Of a stretch of DNA of 53,960 nucleotides, positions 41,961-50,325 are shown piece after piece (positions within the stretch are counted from its first letter, which is position 1; the number at the start of each line of letters is the position of its first letter). Made by a program: the position numbers and the translations under genes. Under the pieces are notes generated by a model. The model had not been told where the DNA came from and did not search any database. It saw only the letters and a list, made by a program, of their open reading frames with translations. The stretch lies in NCBI GenBank assembly GCA_024228355.1, contig JAAETN010000144.1, forward strand, positions 1 to 53,960, in the 5' to 3' direction. Origin of the DNA: Maribacter sp. (lineage in GTDB: Bacteria; Bacteroidota; Bacteroidia; Flavobacteriales; Flavobacteriaceae).

Positions 41961-43055
41961 TCAAGAGGAAATTAAATTATCGGAAAAATTATAATATGCT
42001 GCACAGGCCCCTTCAGAAGAGACCATGGGAGCACCCAGAGGATTCGATGGGGTACAGGTTTTACCAAATTGACTGCATTGATTGGGCTTTTTAATACCCC
42101 TGAGGATTTCACCGGCAATACAATCGGAATTTTCCGGCGCTGTTATATTTCCGACCTTGAATTTGGCCTCTGCATCATATTTTCTATAAGCTTGTCTGAT
42201 GACATAACCGCTATTTGGAATTTCCCCTATTCCTCGCCATTCCCTGTCACCAACTTGAAAAACTTTCTTTATTACATCAATAGCAGCCTTATTCCCATGT
42301 TCCTTTACCACCCTAGCATATTGATTTTCAAGTTCATGCCTTTCTTCCTCCAACTGTTTTACTGCCATATAAATACCCTGTACCAAATCCAATGGCTCAA
42401 AACCGGTTATTACGATAGGTATTTTATACTTTTTGACTAAAGGCAAATACTCTTGTGTTCCCATTATGGCGCATACATGCCCTGCTCCCAAAAATGCATC
42501 TATATTGCATAGTTCATCATCTAAAATTGCCTCCATAGCCGGAGGTACCAACACATGGGAAGCCAAAATTGAATAGTTGGTGATTCCTTCTTTTTCGGCG
42601 TGCAAAACGGACAAGGCATTGGCAGGGGCGGTAGTTTCAAATCCGACAGCGAAAAAAACAACTTCCCTATCTGGATTTTCCTTTGCAATTGAAACCGCTT
42701 CAATGGGGGAATATAAAATCCGTAGATCACCTCCACCAGCTTTGGCCTCCAACAAACTTTTTTTACTTCCTGGAACGCGAATCATATCACCATAGGAGCA
42801 AACGATAACATTGTTAGACAATAACTCAATGGCCTTATCAATTAAATTCAATGGTGTTACACATACTGGGCAACCGGGACCGTGGATCATTCGTACTTTT
42901 TCGGGCAATAGTTCCAAGATACCGTTCTTGACCAAACTATGGGTCTGTCCTCCACAAATTTCCATGATGTTCCAATTGCGAGTAGCAATTCTATGGATTT
43001 CATCCAGGTATTTTTTTGTAGCCTCAAAATTTCTGTATTCGCTTAAATACTTCAT
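41961..43055 (-). CDS. hypD: HypD, Fe-S scaffold for Fe(CN)2CO assembly
   Basis: The 364-residue protein contains the HypD signatures: EICGGQTHSLVKNG near 32-45, HGPGCPVCVTP near 58-68, and a C-terminal cysteine set (CIAGEIL near 309, then CSQFGKTCTP and the Cys of EGACAAYY) for the 4Fe-4S cluster. It accepts cyanide from HypE and normally works with HypC, whose gene is not in this window. It lies 3 nt downstream of hypF. Confidence 0.97.
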   Translation of the reverse strand: MKYLSEYRNFEATKKYLDEIHRIATRNWNIMEICGGQTHSLVKNGILELLPEKVRMIHGPGCPVCVTPLNLIDKAIELLSNNVIVCSYGDMIRVPGSKKSLLEAKAGGGDLRILYSPIEAVSIAKENPDREVVFFAVGFETTAPANALSVLHAEKEGITNYSILASHVLVPPAMEAILDDELCNIDAFLGAGHVCAIMGTQEYLPLVKKYKIPIVITGFEPLDLVQGIYMAVKQLEEERHELENQYARVVKEHGNKAAIDVIKKVFQVGDREWRGIGEIPNSGYVIRQAYRKYDAEAKFKVGNITAPENSDCIAGEILRGIKKPNQCSQFGKTCTPSNPLGAPMVSSEGACAAYYNFSDNLISS

Positions 43056-43058
43056 TTT

Positions 43059-45320
43059 TCAGTTTGTTATATGACCATAATACATGATTTGCCCGAAAGA
43101 GATATTTTCATCGTTAGGGGATAGTTCCTTATGAAAATACAATTTTATTTCTTTGGGCACTATTTCCAGTAACATATCTACCAGGGTCGTATTCTGAAAA
43201 ACACCACCACTAAGCGCAATATGATTAAAATTCTTGGTTTTCGCCATTTGCAAAATTGATGTTGCCAGCGTGAATATAAAGTTTATAATTATTTGTTCTT
43301 TTGATATACTATTTTTTTTATCCGTATATACCCCATTGATTATTTCCTTGGGCGATATTTCTTTATTTGTAGGGTTTAAGTAACTTTTGCAGGATTTTAA
43401 ATCATAGTCAATAACCAGGTTTTCCAATAAAATTGCCGCTTCTCCTTCGTAAGTGTTTTTGTCGCAGATATCCAATACCGAAGCGACAGCATCAAAAAGC
43501 CGCCCAACAGATGAGGTTTTTAGCTTATTTTGCTTTTTCAGTGATCCATAAATGGTCAACTCTTCTTTGGTAAACTTTTCAGCAATTACCGAATGTAGGT
43601 TATCATTGGCTAAGGATAGTAATGAAAGCCTAGGTTCCTTTGCCATTTTGTCACCGGCCAGCCAATCAAAATATTCAAAATGTGTAATTCGCTCCATCTT
43701 TTTAGAACGATAACCAAAAAATTCACCTCCCCAAATATGGCCATCCTCCCCATAACCGGTTCCATCCCATACAACGCCTAAAATAGGATCTTTACTGTCA
43801 AAAAGATCATGTTCTCCCAAAATCGAGGCAAAGTGCGCTTTGTGGTGCTGAATTTTATGGACTTTTACATTGAATTTATGCGATAATTCCTTGCCGTACG
43901 CCGTACTTTGATAAGAAGGGTGCTTATCGGTTAAAATTACATCTGGTTTTTGCCCAAATAAGGTTATGAAATTTGAGACGGTATTGGTAAAGCGATTATA
44001 TACATCGTAGTGGTCCAAGTTGCCCAAATATTGACTGATATATAGATAATCATTGGGCAAAAAGGCTATGGTACTCTTTAAATGCCCGCCCATGGCCATG
44101 ATTTTTTCATCTGTTAACGATCCTGTATTCAAATAATTAGGGGCATACCCTCTGGAACGCCTAAATAATACCGACTGATCGAATTTTGTGCTGTATTTTA
44201 CTACGGAATCATCTTGTGGATGGCTTATTTTCAATGAATGATGCAGAAAAAAATCAGCAATACCAGCTAATTCCTTTTTTGCGGTTTTCCTTGAACTTAT
44301 AATGGGGGATCCATGGATATTACCACTGGTTGCCACCAAGGGCATATTTACCTCATTGGCCAATAATTGCAATATTCCCGAATAGGGTAGCATTACTCCC
44401 AATTGGTTTAGATTTGGAGCCAATTCGGCAAAAGCCAAATTACCTTTAAAATTCGATCTCGGAATAATGACTATTGGTCTTTCCGTTGAGGTTAGGGCCT
44501 TCTTTTGCATTTTGGTAAGATCCTGATGTTGTTCCAAAAGCGCTAAAGAAGTATACAAAATAGCAAATGGCTTGGTAGGTCGATTTTTCCTAATTCTTAA
44601 TTCAAGAACGGCAGATGCGTTACTGGCATCACAACACAACAGATAACCCCCGGTATTCTTAATGGCGATAATTTTTCCCTCTTCCAATAATATAGCCATC
44701 TTCTTAAAGATATCGGTTTGGTCAATTTTTAGGGATGTCCCCCCAGCATCGGTCAAGAAGATGGTGATACCGCAGCTTGGGCATGAATTGGTCTGGGAAT
44801 GGAAGCGACGATCTGCAGGATTCGTATATTCCTTTACGCAGATTTCACACATTTCAAATTCATCAATACTTGTATGATCACGCTCAAAAGGAAAGGTATT
44901 TGTTATAGCCCAGCGAGGTCCGCAATTCACACATGTAGTAAAGGGATAACCATAACGTCGGTTTCCTTGATCCGAAATTTCGTTTTTACAGGTATCGCAA
45001 AGTGCAAAATCTGGTGTAAGTGGTATATTGAGTTTGCCCTCTTCCTGTGAAGGGATGATTTGAAAATCGCTGTATTCCCAAAATTCGACCCGTTGAATGG
45101 AATGTTGATCGATTTTTGAAACCTTAGGTGGGGTTTCAGTCAATTTTTTATAAAATGATTGAATATTGTTTTGCGTCCCGGAAGCATAAATTATGACGCC
45201 CTCTCTATTGTTGGAAACCGTACCTTTTATTTCGAATTGGTGTGCCAGAAGATAAACGAAAGGACGAAAACCAACCCCCTGAACGGTTCCTGAAATCAAT
45301 ATTTTATAGGTTTTGGGCAT
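43059..45320 (-). CDS. hypF: HypF carbamoyltransferase
   Basis: The 753-residue protein has all four HypF regions: acylphosphatase (1-90; SGTVQGVGFRPFVY), two zinc-finger-like CxxC pairs (CDTC with CVNC, and CEIC with CPSC, about 107-184), a YrdC-like domain (about 205-385), and the Kae1-like carbamoyltransferase domain (about 395-745; HHKAH and GTGYGEDGHIWGGE). It transfers the carbamoyl group to HypE. Length is normal. It follows hyaD after 34 nt. Confidence 0.97.
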   Translation of the reverse strand: MPKTYKILISGTVQGVGFRPFVYLLAHQFEIKGTVSNNREGVIIYASGTQNNIQSFYKKLTETPPKVSKIDQHSIQRVEFWEYSDFQIIPSQEEGKLNIPLTPDFALCDTCKNEISDQGNRRYGYPFTTCVNCGPRWAITNTFPFERDHTSIDEFEMCEICVKEYTNPADRRFHSQTNSCPSCGITIFLTDAGGTSLKIDQTDIFKKMAILLEEGKIIAIKNTGGYLLCCDASNASAVLELRIRKNRPTKPFAILYTSLALLEQHQDLTKMQKKALTSTERPIVIIPRSNFKGNLAFAELAPNLNQLGVMLPYSGILQLLANEVNMPLVATSGNIHGSPIISSRKTAKKELAGIADFFLHHSLKISHPQDDSVVKYSTKFDQSVLFRRSRGYAPNYLNTGSLTDEKIMAMGGHLKSTIAFLPNDYLYISQYLGNLDHYDVYNRFTNTVSNFITLFGQKPDVILTDKHPSYQSTAYGKELSHKFNVKVHKIQHHKAHFASILGEHDLFDSKDPILGVVWDGTGYGEDGHIWGGEFFGYRSKKMERITHFEYFDWLAGDKMAKEPRLSLLSLANDNLHSVIAEKFTKEELTIYGSLKKQNKLKTSSVGRLFDAVASVLDICDKNTYEGEAAILLENLVIDYDLKSCKSYLNPTNKEISPKEIINGVYTDKKNSISKEQIIINFIFTLATSILQMAKTKNFNHIALSGGVFQNTTLVDMLLEIVPKEIKLYFHKELSPNDENISFGQIMYYGHITN

Positions 45321-45354
45321 TTTAAAATCTTAAACTCCTAAAAAGGGTACCAAT

Positions 45355-45888
45355 TTAATCAAAATCAGCATGTAACTCTTCAGTCAATTTTAAGATTTGT
45401 TCAACAGCATTGGGAATTGCCTGTTCAATTTTTGAGGAAAGTTTTATGGTCATGGGCGTAATTTCGTTGATTGAGATTGTAAATAAATGAATGTCGGGTT
45501 TTGTTTCCATTAAATAAACCGCCTCTACCATATCCTTTAACCCAACATCATGCACACTTAGGGCTGAAGGAAAATCAGATGCGAATTTTGGCCGGATCAA
45601 TGAAATAGTTCCTTCCTCTTTCCTGTCCATGGTCGCATCTACGAAGATAATGGTGTTATAGGCTTCAAAACAATTAAGCAATAAAAATCCACCAGTTCCC
45701 CCATCCAGAATATCCAAATATCCTGGTAGCTCTATTTTTGCCATCTCTTGGATAATGTGTACTCCTACGCCTTCATCACCCATTAAATAGTTACCTACTC
45801 CCAAAATCAAAATACTTTTTGATTTGTCCTTCTCAAAGAAGAAAGCATCACTGCTTATAGCGACCGGAGCCCTTTTATAATCATCCAT
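45355..45888 (-). CDS. hyaD: HyaD-like hydrogenase maturation protease
   Basis: I take the ATG at 45888 (MDDYKRAP), giving about 177 residues. The frame extends upstream to a TTG at 45978, but that segment is mostly a perfect 13-bp hairpin and adds nothing typical of the family. The core shows GVGNYLMGDEGVGVH with the Ni-sensing Glu, then the Asp in ILDGGTGG and the His in VHDVGLKDM, the three nickel ligands of HyaD/HybD endopeptidases. It removes the C-terminal extension of HyaB after Ni insertion. The start deserves checking. Confidence 0.9.
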   Translation of the reverse strand: MDDYKRAPVAISSDAFFFEKDKSKSILILGVGNYLMGDEGVGVHIIQEMAKIELPGYLDILDGGTGGFLLLNCFEAYNTIIFVDATMDRKEEGTISLIRPKFASDFPSALSVHDVGLKDMVEAVYLMETKPDIHLFTISINEITPMTIKLSSKIEQAIPNAVEQILKLTEELHADFD

Positions 45889-45908
45889 CCAATATAATCT
45901 GAATAAAA

Positions 45909-45979
45909 ATTGCTCCAAAAGTACACTAATGTCCCCAGTTTTTTTACAACCAGTGGGAATTAACTGCTTTTGGAGCAAT
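45909..45979 (-). terminator. Large hairpin between hyaC and hyaD, attenuator or mRNA stabiliser
   Basis: ATTGCTCCAAAAG (minus strand, 45979-45967) pairs perfectly over 13 bp with CTTTTGGAGCAAT (45921-45909), enclosing 45 nt that can fold further (for example CAGTT with AACTG). The RNA continues with a short U run (ATTTTTATT). It begins 12 nt after the hyaC stop. It may partly terminate transcription or protect the hyaABC message, lowering output of hyaD and the hyp genes. Confidence 0.6.
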
Positions 45980-45991
45980 CGTTAAAATATT

Positions 45992-46726
45992 TCACGTATC
46001 GGCCTCTGTAGCTGTTACAGTGGCATCCTTTTCTTTAGAAACAACTCGTTCATCACGGACAAATTTATACCCTCCGAACATTGATGACACCTCGCCCCGT
46101 CCTTCCAACCAATCATGGTAAAATACCAAGTAAACATGAACGAGCGTGAAAAATATGAACCCCCACATGGCAATATGGTGTATTTGTCGCACGGCAAAAT
46201 CACCTCCGAATAGTGGTGAGACCCATGTGAACAATCTAGGTAGCCACCAAGTTGATGTGTCTGCGTATAATCCAAAGCCTGTTATAATCTGGAGCAATGC
46301 CAGTAAGAACAGCGCGATGTACGAAAGTGAAGCTACACTATTGTGCCCAATACTTATGTCCTTTAAGTCATGTTCTTTTTCATTTTTCAACAGTACATCA
46401 ACCTTCAAGACGTGTTTAAAATTGTGCCATCTTTTTTTGGTAAATGGGAGGAAAGCTTTCCAGCTTGCAAATCTATTTCCCACGAAGGACCAATATATTC
46501 TCAATATCATATTGAAAAAGAAAATATAGGCTGCAGTAAAATGAATAAACCGCACCACACCAAACGAATGCAAATTTGTCGCTTCGGCATTTGAAAGGAT
46601 GGCTGGTGGATCAGCAATAATAAATCCTGTTAGAATCAACACCAATACACATAAGGTATTGACCCAATGAAATACCCGAACAGGTAATTCCCAAACCAAT
46701 ACGCGCTTAAAACTTCTTGTTTTCAT
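45992..46726 (-). CDS. hyaC: HyaC-like cytochrome b subunit of uptake hydrogenase
   Basis: The 244-residue protein has four membrane helices and the histidines of Ni-Fe hydrogenase b-type cytochromes (RVFHWVNTL near 17, HFTAAYIFFFN near 62, QIHHIAMWGF near 186, LVHVYLVFYHDW near 199). It accepts electrons from the small subunit and reduces quinone in the membrane. It lies 32 nt after hyaB and is followed by a hairpin. Confidence 0.94.
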   Translation of the reverse strand: MKTRSFKRVLVWELPVRVFHWVNTLCVLVLILTGFIIADPPAILSNAEATNLHSFGVVRFIHFTAAYIFFFNMILRIYWSFVGNRFASWKAFLPFTKKRWHNFKHVLKVDVLLKNEKEHDLKDISIGHNSVASLSYIALFLLALLQIITGFGLYADTSTWWLPRLFTWVSPLFGGDFAVRQIHHIAMWGFIFFTLVHVYLVFYHDWLEGRGEVSSMFGGYKFVRDERVVSKEKDATVTATEADT

Positions 46727-46758
46727 AATTATTTCTTCATTGTAAGTGGTATAAATCG

Positions 46759-48489
46759 TTATGATTCACAACTTGAAATATTTTGCACTTGTGAAATATG
46801 ATTTCCATGTTCGTCGTATAAGTGAACCGCACATGCTATACATGGGTCAAATGAATGGATGGTCCTAATTATCTCAAGGGGTAGTTCGGGATCGGCCACT
46901 GGAGTACCTATTAAGGTAGATTCGTAGGCCGAACGTTGGCCTTTTGGATCTCTTGGCGAAGCGTTCCATGTAGATGGCACTACTTGCTGATAATTTTCGG
47001 TTTTACCGTCTTTAATTTTGATCCAGTGGGCCAAAGCTCCACGTGGCGCTTCCATAAACCCGACTCCTTTGCATTCTTGAGGCCAGGATTTAGGCTCCCA
47101 GCTATCCATATTGGCCATTCTTTCGTCACCGTTCTTAATATTGTTCATTAGGCTATCATAGAATTCCATAGTCCAGTTGGCCACCAATTGTGTTTCGATG
47201 CCTCTTGCTGCTGTTCTTCCCAGGGTTGAAAATAGAGCTTCTACCGGTACGTCTAGATGTTTTAGGGCACCGTTTACGCCATCTTGAATCTCTTTATTGC
47301 CTCTTCCATAACCAACTAATAATCTTGCCAATGGACCAACTTCCATGGGTTTACCTCGCCATCTTGGGGTTTTGATAAAACTGTACTTCTGTTGAACATC
47401 CAGGTGATCATATGGAGGTTTAGGTCCGGAATAATTGATATTGGTTTCCCCTTCCCAAGGGTGTTTTCCTACTTCATTTCCTTCAGAATAGTCGTACCAT
47501 GAATTATTGATAAATTCTTCAATATCCCCATTTCTATGATCTACATCTTGAACCTTTGAAAGATCCCTATTCAGAATTACCCCTTGTGGAAATTTAAAAT
47601 TGGATATATCGGCATAGCCATTGGTTGGGAAGTCACCATAAGACATGTAATTACCAAATCCTTTTCCAATTGCACCCCAATCCTTATAAAAGGATGCAAT
47701 TGCCAATAAATCAGGTATATAAACCTGTTCAATGAAATTTTTACCTTCTTGGAGCAATTTGCCAACATAAGCCAAACGTTCAGCGTTTAAGCCTCCTGGA
47801 CTCTCCGAATTAATGGCACAGGCCATTCCGCCCACCAAATAATTGGGATGCGGGTTTTTACCGCCAAAAATGGTATGCACTTTAACAATTTCTTTTTGCC
47901 ATTCCAGTGCTTCCAAATAATGTGCAACTCCTAATAAGTTTACTTCGGCAGGTAATTTCATTTGAGGGTGTCCCCAATAACCATTGGCAAAAATCCCCAA
48001 TTGACCACTATCCACGAATTTCTGAACTCGTTTTTGTATATCAGAAAAGTATCCTGGAGAACTTTTAGGCCAATTGGAAATACTTTGAGCTATTTCAGAT
48101 GTCTTTTTTGGGTCTGCCTTAAGAGCATTGACAACATCAACCCAGTCCAGGGCATGTAAATGATAAAAATGTACGGCATGGTCATGCATATACAGGGCAC
48201 CTTCCATAATATTTCTGACCAATTCTGCATTTTGCGGTACAGCAATTCCCAGGGCATCCTCAACGGCCCTGACCGATGTAAGTGCATGAACTGTGGTACA
48301 AACACCGCATGTGCGCTGTGCAAAAGCCCAAACATCCCTAGGGTCTCTCCCTTTAACAACATTTTCGATTCCCCTGACCATGGTGCTGGAACTAAAGGCA
48401 TCCACAATTTTGCCATCTTTGATTTCTGCTTCAATTCTTAAATGACCTTCTATTCTTGTTATAGGATCAACTACTATTCTTTCAGCCAT
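46759..48489 (-). CDS. hyaB: [NiFe]-hydrogenase large subunit, group 1 uptake type
   Basis: The 576-residue protein has the L1 motif RTCGVCTTVHA (C61, C64) and the L2 motif DPCIACAVH (C550, C553) that coordinate the Ni-Fe centre. A 20-residue C-terminal extension after His556 would be removed by HyaD. Sequence such as RIEGHLRIEAE and the overall length fit group 1 membrane-bound uptake hydrogenases, most like 1d given the partner small subunit. It works in the periplasm, exported together with the Tat-bearing small subunit. The gap to hyaA is 23 nt. Confidence 0.97.
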   Translation of the reverse strand: MAERIVVDPITRIEGHLRIEAEIKDGKIVDAFSSSTMVRGIENVVKGRDPRDVWAFAQRTCGVCTTVHALTSVRAVEDALGIAVPQNAELVRNIMEGALYMHDHAVHFYHLHALDWVDVVNALKADPKKTSEIAQSISNWPKSSPGYFSDIQKRVQKFVDSGQLGIFANGYWGHPQMKLPAEVNLLGVAHYLEALEWQKEIVKVHTIFGGKNPHPNYLVGGMACAINSESPGGLNAERLAYVGKLLQEGKNFIEQVYIPDLLAIASFYKDWGAIGKGFGNYMSYGDFPTNGYADISNFKFPQGVILNRDLSKVQDVDHRNGDIEEFINNSWYDYSEGNEVGKHPWEGETNINYSGPKPPYDHLDVQQKYSFIKTPRWRGKPMEVGPLARLLVGYGRGNKEIQDGVNGALKHLDVPVEALFSTLGRTAARGIETQLVANWTMEFYDSLMNNIKNGDERMANMDSWEPKSWPQECKGVGFMEAPRGALAHWIKIKDGKTENYQQVVPSTWNASPRDPKGQRSAYESTLIGTPVADPELPLEIIRTIHSFDPCIACAVHLYDEHGNHISQVQNISSCES

Positions 48490-48512
48490 GTTTTAAATTT
48501 TGGTCCCAATAT

Positions 48513-49637
48513 CTAGTGGGATAAGTTTTCTTCGTTTATTTTACCTCGTGAGGTTCTACTCTTTAATTGTTTTCGCTTCGCAATATTCGCAGCAACAGCG
48601 TGTACGGCAATACCTCCGGCCAAGGCACCTGCTGCTACCTTACCAACGGTATCGGCATTGCTCTCGATTCCAAAACCTGGTAAATTTGTCAATCTTTCAT
48701 AAAATGGTCCATTATCCCAAAACTCCTCTTCACTACATCCTATGCAACCGTGTCCCGATTGTATAGGGTAACTAACTCCGTTGTTCCATTTAATGGTACC
48801 ACAAGAGTTATAAGTCATTGGCCCCTTACATCCAACTTTGTACAAACAGTAACCATCCTTGGCATTTTGGTCGTCAAAGGTTTCGGCAAATAAACCGGCA
48901 TCATAGTAAGGTCTTCTATAGCAACTGTCATGTACCCGTTTTGAATAAAAGGCTTTTGGTCTACCTAAACGGTCCAGTTCAGGCAGTCTTCCGAAAGCAA
49001 CAACGTGCACGATAATACCAGCCATTACCTCTCCGATAGGAGGGCATCCCGGAACTCTTATTATTGGTTTGTTCTTAATGATCTTATGAATGGGTGTTGC
49101 ATCAGTTGGGTTGGGTTTTGCTGCTTGAACGCATCCGTTTGACGCACAACTGCCCCAAGCAATAATTGCTTTTGCCCCAGCTGCGGCCTCAATCAAAATA
49201 TCTTTGGCCGATCTACCTCCAATACAGCAATAATTGCCGTCTGCACCCATAGGAACTGAACCTTCTACACAAAGTATATATTCGCCATTATACTTTTCCA
49301 TTGTGGCATGTTTGGCCGCCTCTGCCTGATGACCCGAAGCCGCCATTAATGTCAAGGTATAATCCAATGAGATTTTATCCAAAATTATATCGGCAACTAT
49401 TGGGTGGTCAGACCTTATAAAAGATTCACTACAACAAGTACATTCCTGAAAATGCTCCCATATTACAGGCAAGCGGAATGTAGTTTCGAGTGATTTTGCA
49501 ACTTGGGCGACCAAAGAGGATTCCAATCCCATATAGGCCGCTATATAGGTGGCAAATTTCATGAAATCACGACGGCTGTATCCTTGCTTTCTTATGCTTT
49601 CATAATAAGTTTCTTTTACTTCTTTTTTTGTAGACAT
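48513..49637 (-). CDS. hyaA: [NiFe]-hydrogenase small subunit, oxygen-tolerant type, Tat-exported
   Basis: The 374-residue protein starts with a Tat leader (SRRDFMK at 21-27) and ends with a hydrophobic anchor helix (about 329-356). Its cysteines C66, C68, C69, C164, C169 and C198 correspond, with one constant offset of 49, to C17, C19, C20, C115, C120 and C149 of E. coli Hyd-1. That includes both supernumerary cysteines (19 and 120) that make the [4Fe-3S] proximal cluster of oxygen-tolerant enzymes. Further clusters are supported by [25 protein letters not shown] and HGCIGCSE. Three extra Cys (123, 137, 138) near the site are not in the Hyd-1 sequence as I recall it. It is the first gene of the operon. 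Confidence 0.97.
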   Translation of the reverse strand: MSTKKEVKETYYESIRKQGYSRRDFMKFATYIAAYMGLESSLVAQVAKSLETTFRLPVIWEHFQECTCCSESFIRSDHPIVADIILDKISLDYTLTLMAASGHQAEAAKHATMEKYNGEYILCVEGSVPMGADGNYCCIGGRSAKDILIEAAAGAKAIIAWGSCASNGCVQAAKPNPTDATPIHKIIKNKPIIRVPGCPPIGEVMAGIIVHVVAFGRLPELDRLGRPKAFYSKRVHDSCYRRPYYDAGLFAETFDDQNAKDGYCLYKVGCKGPMTYNSCGTIKWNNGVSYPIQSGHGCIGCSEEEFWDNGPFYERLTNLPGFGIESNADTVGKVAAGALAGGIAVHAVAANIAKRKQLKSRTSRGKINEENLSH

Positions 49638-49725
49638 AATTAAAAGTTAGATTAAAAAAGATCTTATTGGTATTGTATTTTTTGGAATGTTGCCGCTGAA
49701 AGTAGTAAGAGAAGGAGAGGAAAAA

Positions 49726-49770
49726 TATGACTTTCATCATGTTTTTAACAAATAATTATAATTATTATTG
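49726..49770 (+). promoter_or_regulatory. hypA promoter with Crp/Fnr-type site in the hya-hypA divergent region
   Basis: TATGAC-TTTC-ATCATG (49726-49741, imperfect palindrome centred at 49733.5) resembles the perfect hoxF site. A -7-like box TATTATTG (49763-49770, 5 of 6) ends 36.5 nt from its centre, the same as at hoxF and cstB. On the minus strand at the same distance is only a weak TACTTTCA (4 of 6) toward hyaA. One bound activator could serve both directions, but the hyaA promoter is not certain. Confidence 0.45.
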
Positions 49771-49813
49771 GAATTTGGTGAATTAAATGCCAATTAATCA
49801 GAATTTAAACCTT

Positions 49814-50155
49814 ATGCATGAATTATCTGTAGCTTTGGGTATTGTCAGAATTGCTGAAAATGAAATGGCCAAAGTAGATGCTAATGAAGTGGAGTTGATC
49901 GAGCTTGAGATTGGTACTTTAGCGGGAATAGAATTTGATTCGCTCGACTTTGTTTGGCCATCAGCTGTGAAGGACACGGTTTTGGAAAAAGCGGAAAAAC
50001 GCATAAATAAAATTCCTGCTAAAGCACGATGTGGAGATTGTGAAAAGATTTATCCCATTGAATTTATTCATGACAACTGCCAGTATTGCGGTAGTTTCCT
50101 CAAGAGCATAGTGCAAGGCAAGGAACTACGCGTGGTAAGCTTAGAAACGTTTTGA
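49814..50155 (+). CDS. hypA: HypA nickel chaperone
   Basis: I choose the ATG at 49814 because HypA needs the mature N-terminal Met-His-Glu, whose His2 binds nickel (MHELSVALGIV); the frame opens nine codons earlier at 49787. The 113-residue protein has the zinc site CGDC...CQYC near 75-105. It delivers Ni to the large-subunit precursors, normally with HypB, whose gene is absent here. It stands upstream of hoxF on the same strand and divergent from hyaA. Confidence 0.96.
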   Translation: MHELSVALGIVRIAENEMAKVDANEVELIELEIGTLAGIEFDSLDFVWPSAVKDTVLEKAEKRINKIPAKARCGDCEKIYPIEFIHDNCQYCGSFLKSIVQGKELRVVSLETF

Positions 50156-50256
50156 AAAACTCCTTGTCATTTTTGTCGTAATTCCTTTTACAAGGGCATA
50201 ACAACTTCGTTTTCAGGATATAAATAATTCATTTTCTTCTATAAAATTTTTCATTA

Positions 50257-50301
50257 TATGACAGATGTCATAAATCTTCGCCTAATGCTATAATAATTTT
50301 G
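50257..50301 (+). promoter_or_regulatory. hoxF promoter with perfect Crp/Fnr-type palindrome
   Basis: TATGAC-AGAT-GTCATA (50257-50272) is a perfect 6-bp-arm palindrome centred at 50264.5. The box TAATTTTG (50294-50301) matches TAnnTTTG exactly, ends 36.5 nt from the centre and lies 24 nt before the ATG. No -33 TTG is visible, which suits an activator-dependent class II promoter. Confidence 0.6.
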
Positions 50302-50325
50302 TTAGATAATCAAAATTATTGAGTT

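Noticed and set aside
45889-45978. N-terminal extension of HyaD from a TTG start
   Set aside because: The segment is dominated by a perfect 13-bp hairpin with a following T run, and family members start close to the GVGNYLMGDEG motif. The ATG at 45888 is preferred.
46015-46275. Open frames inside hyaC, hyaB and other genes in alternative frames
   Set aside because: They overlap strongly supported genes and show no domain or plausible start of their own.
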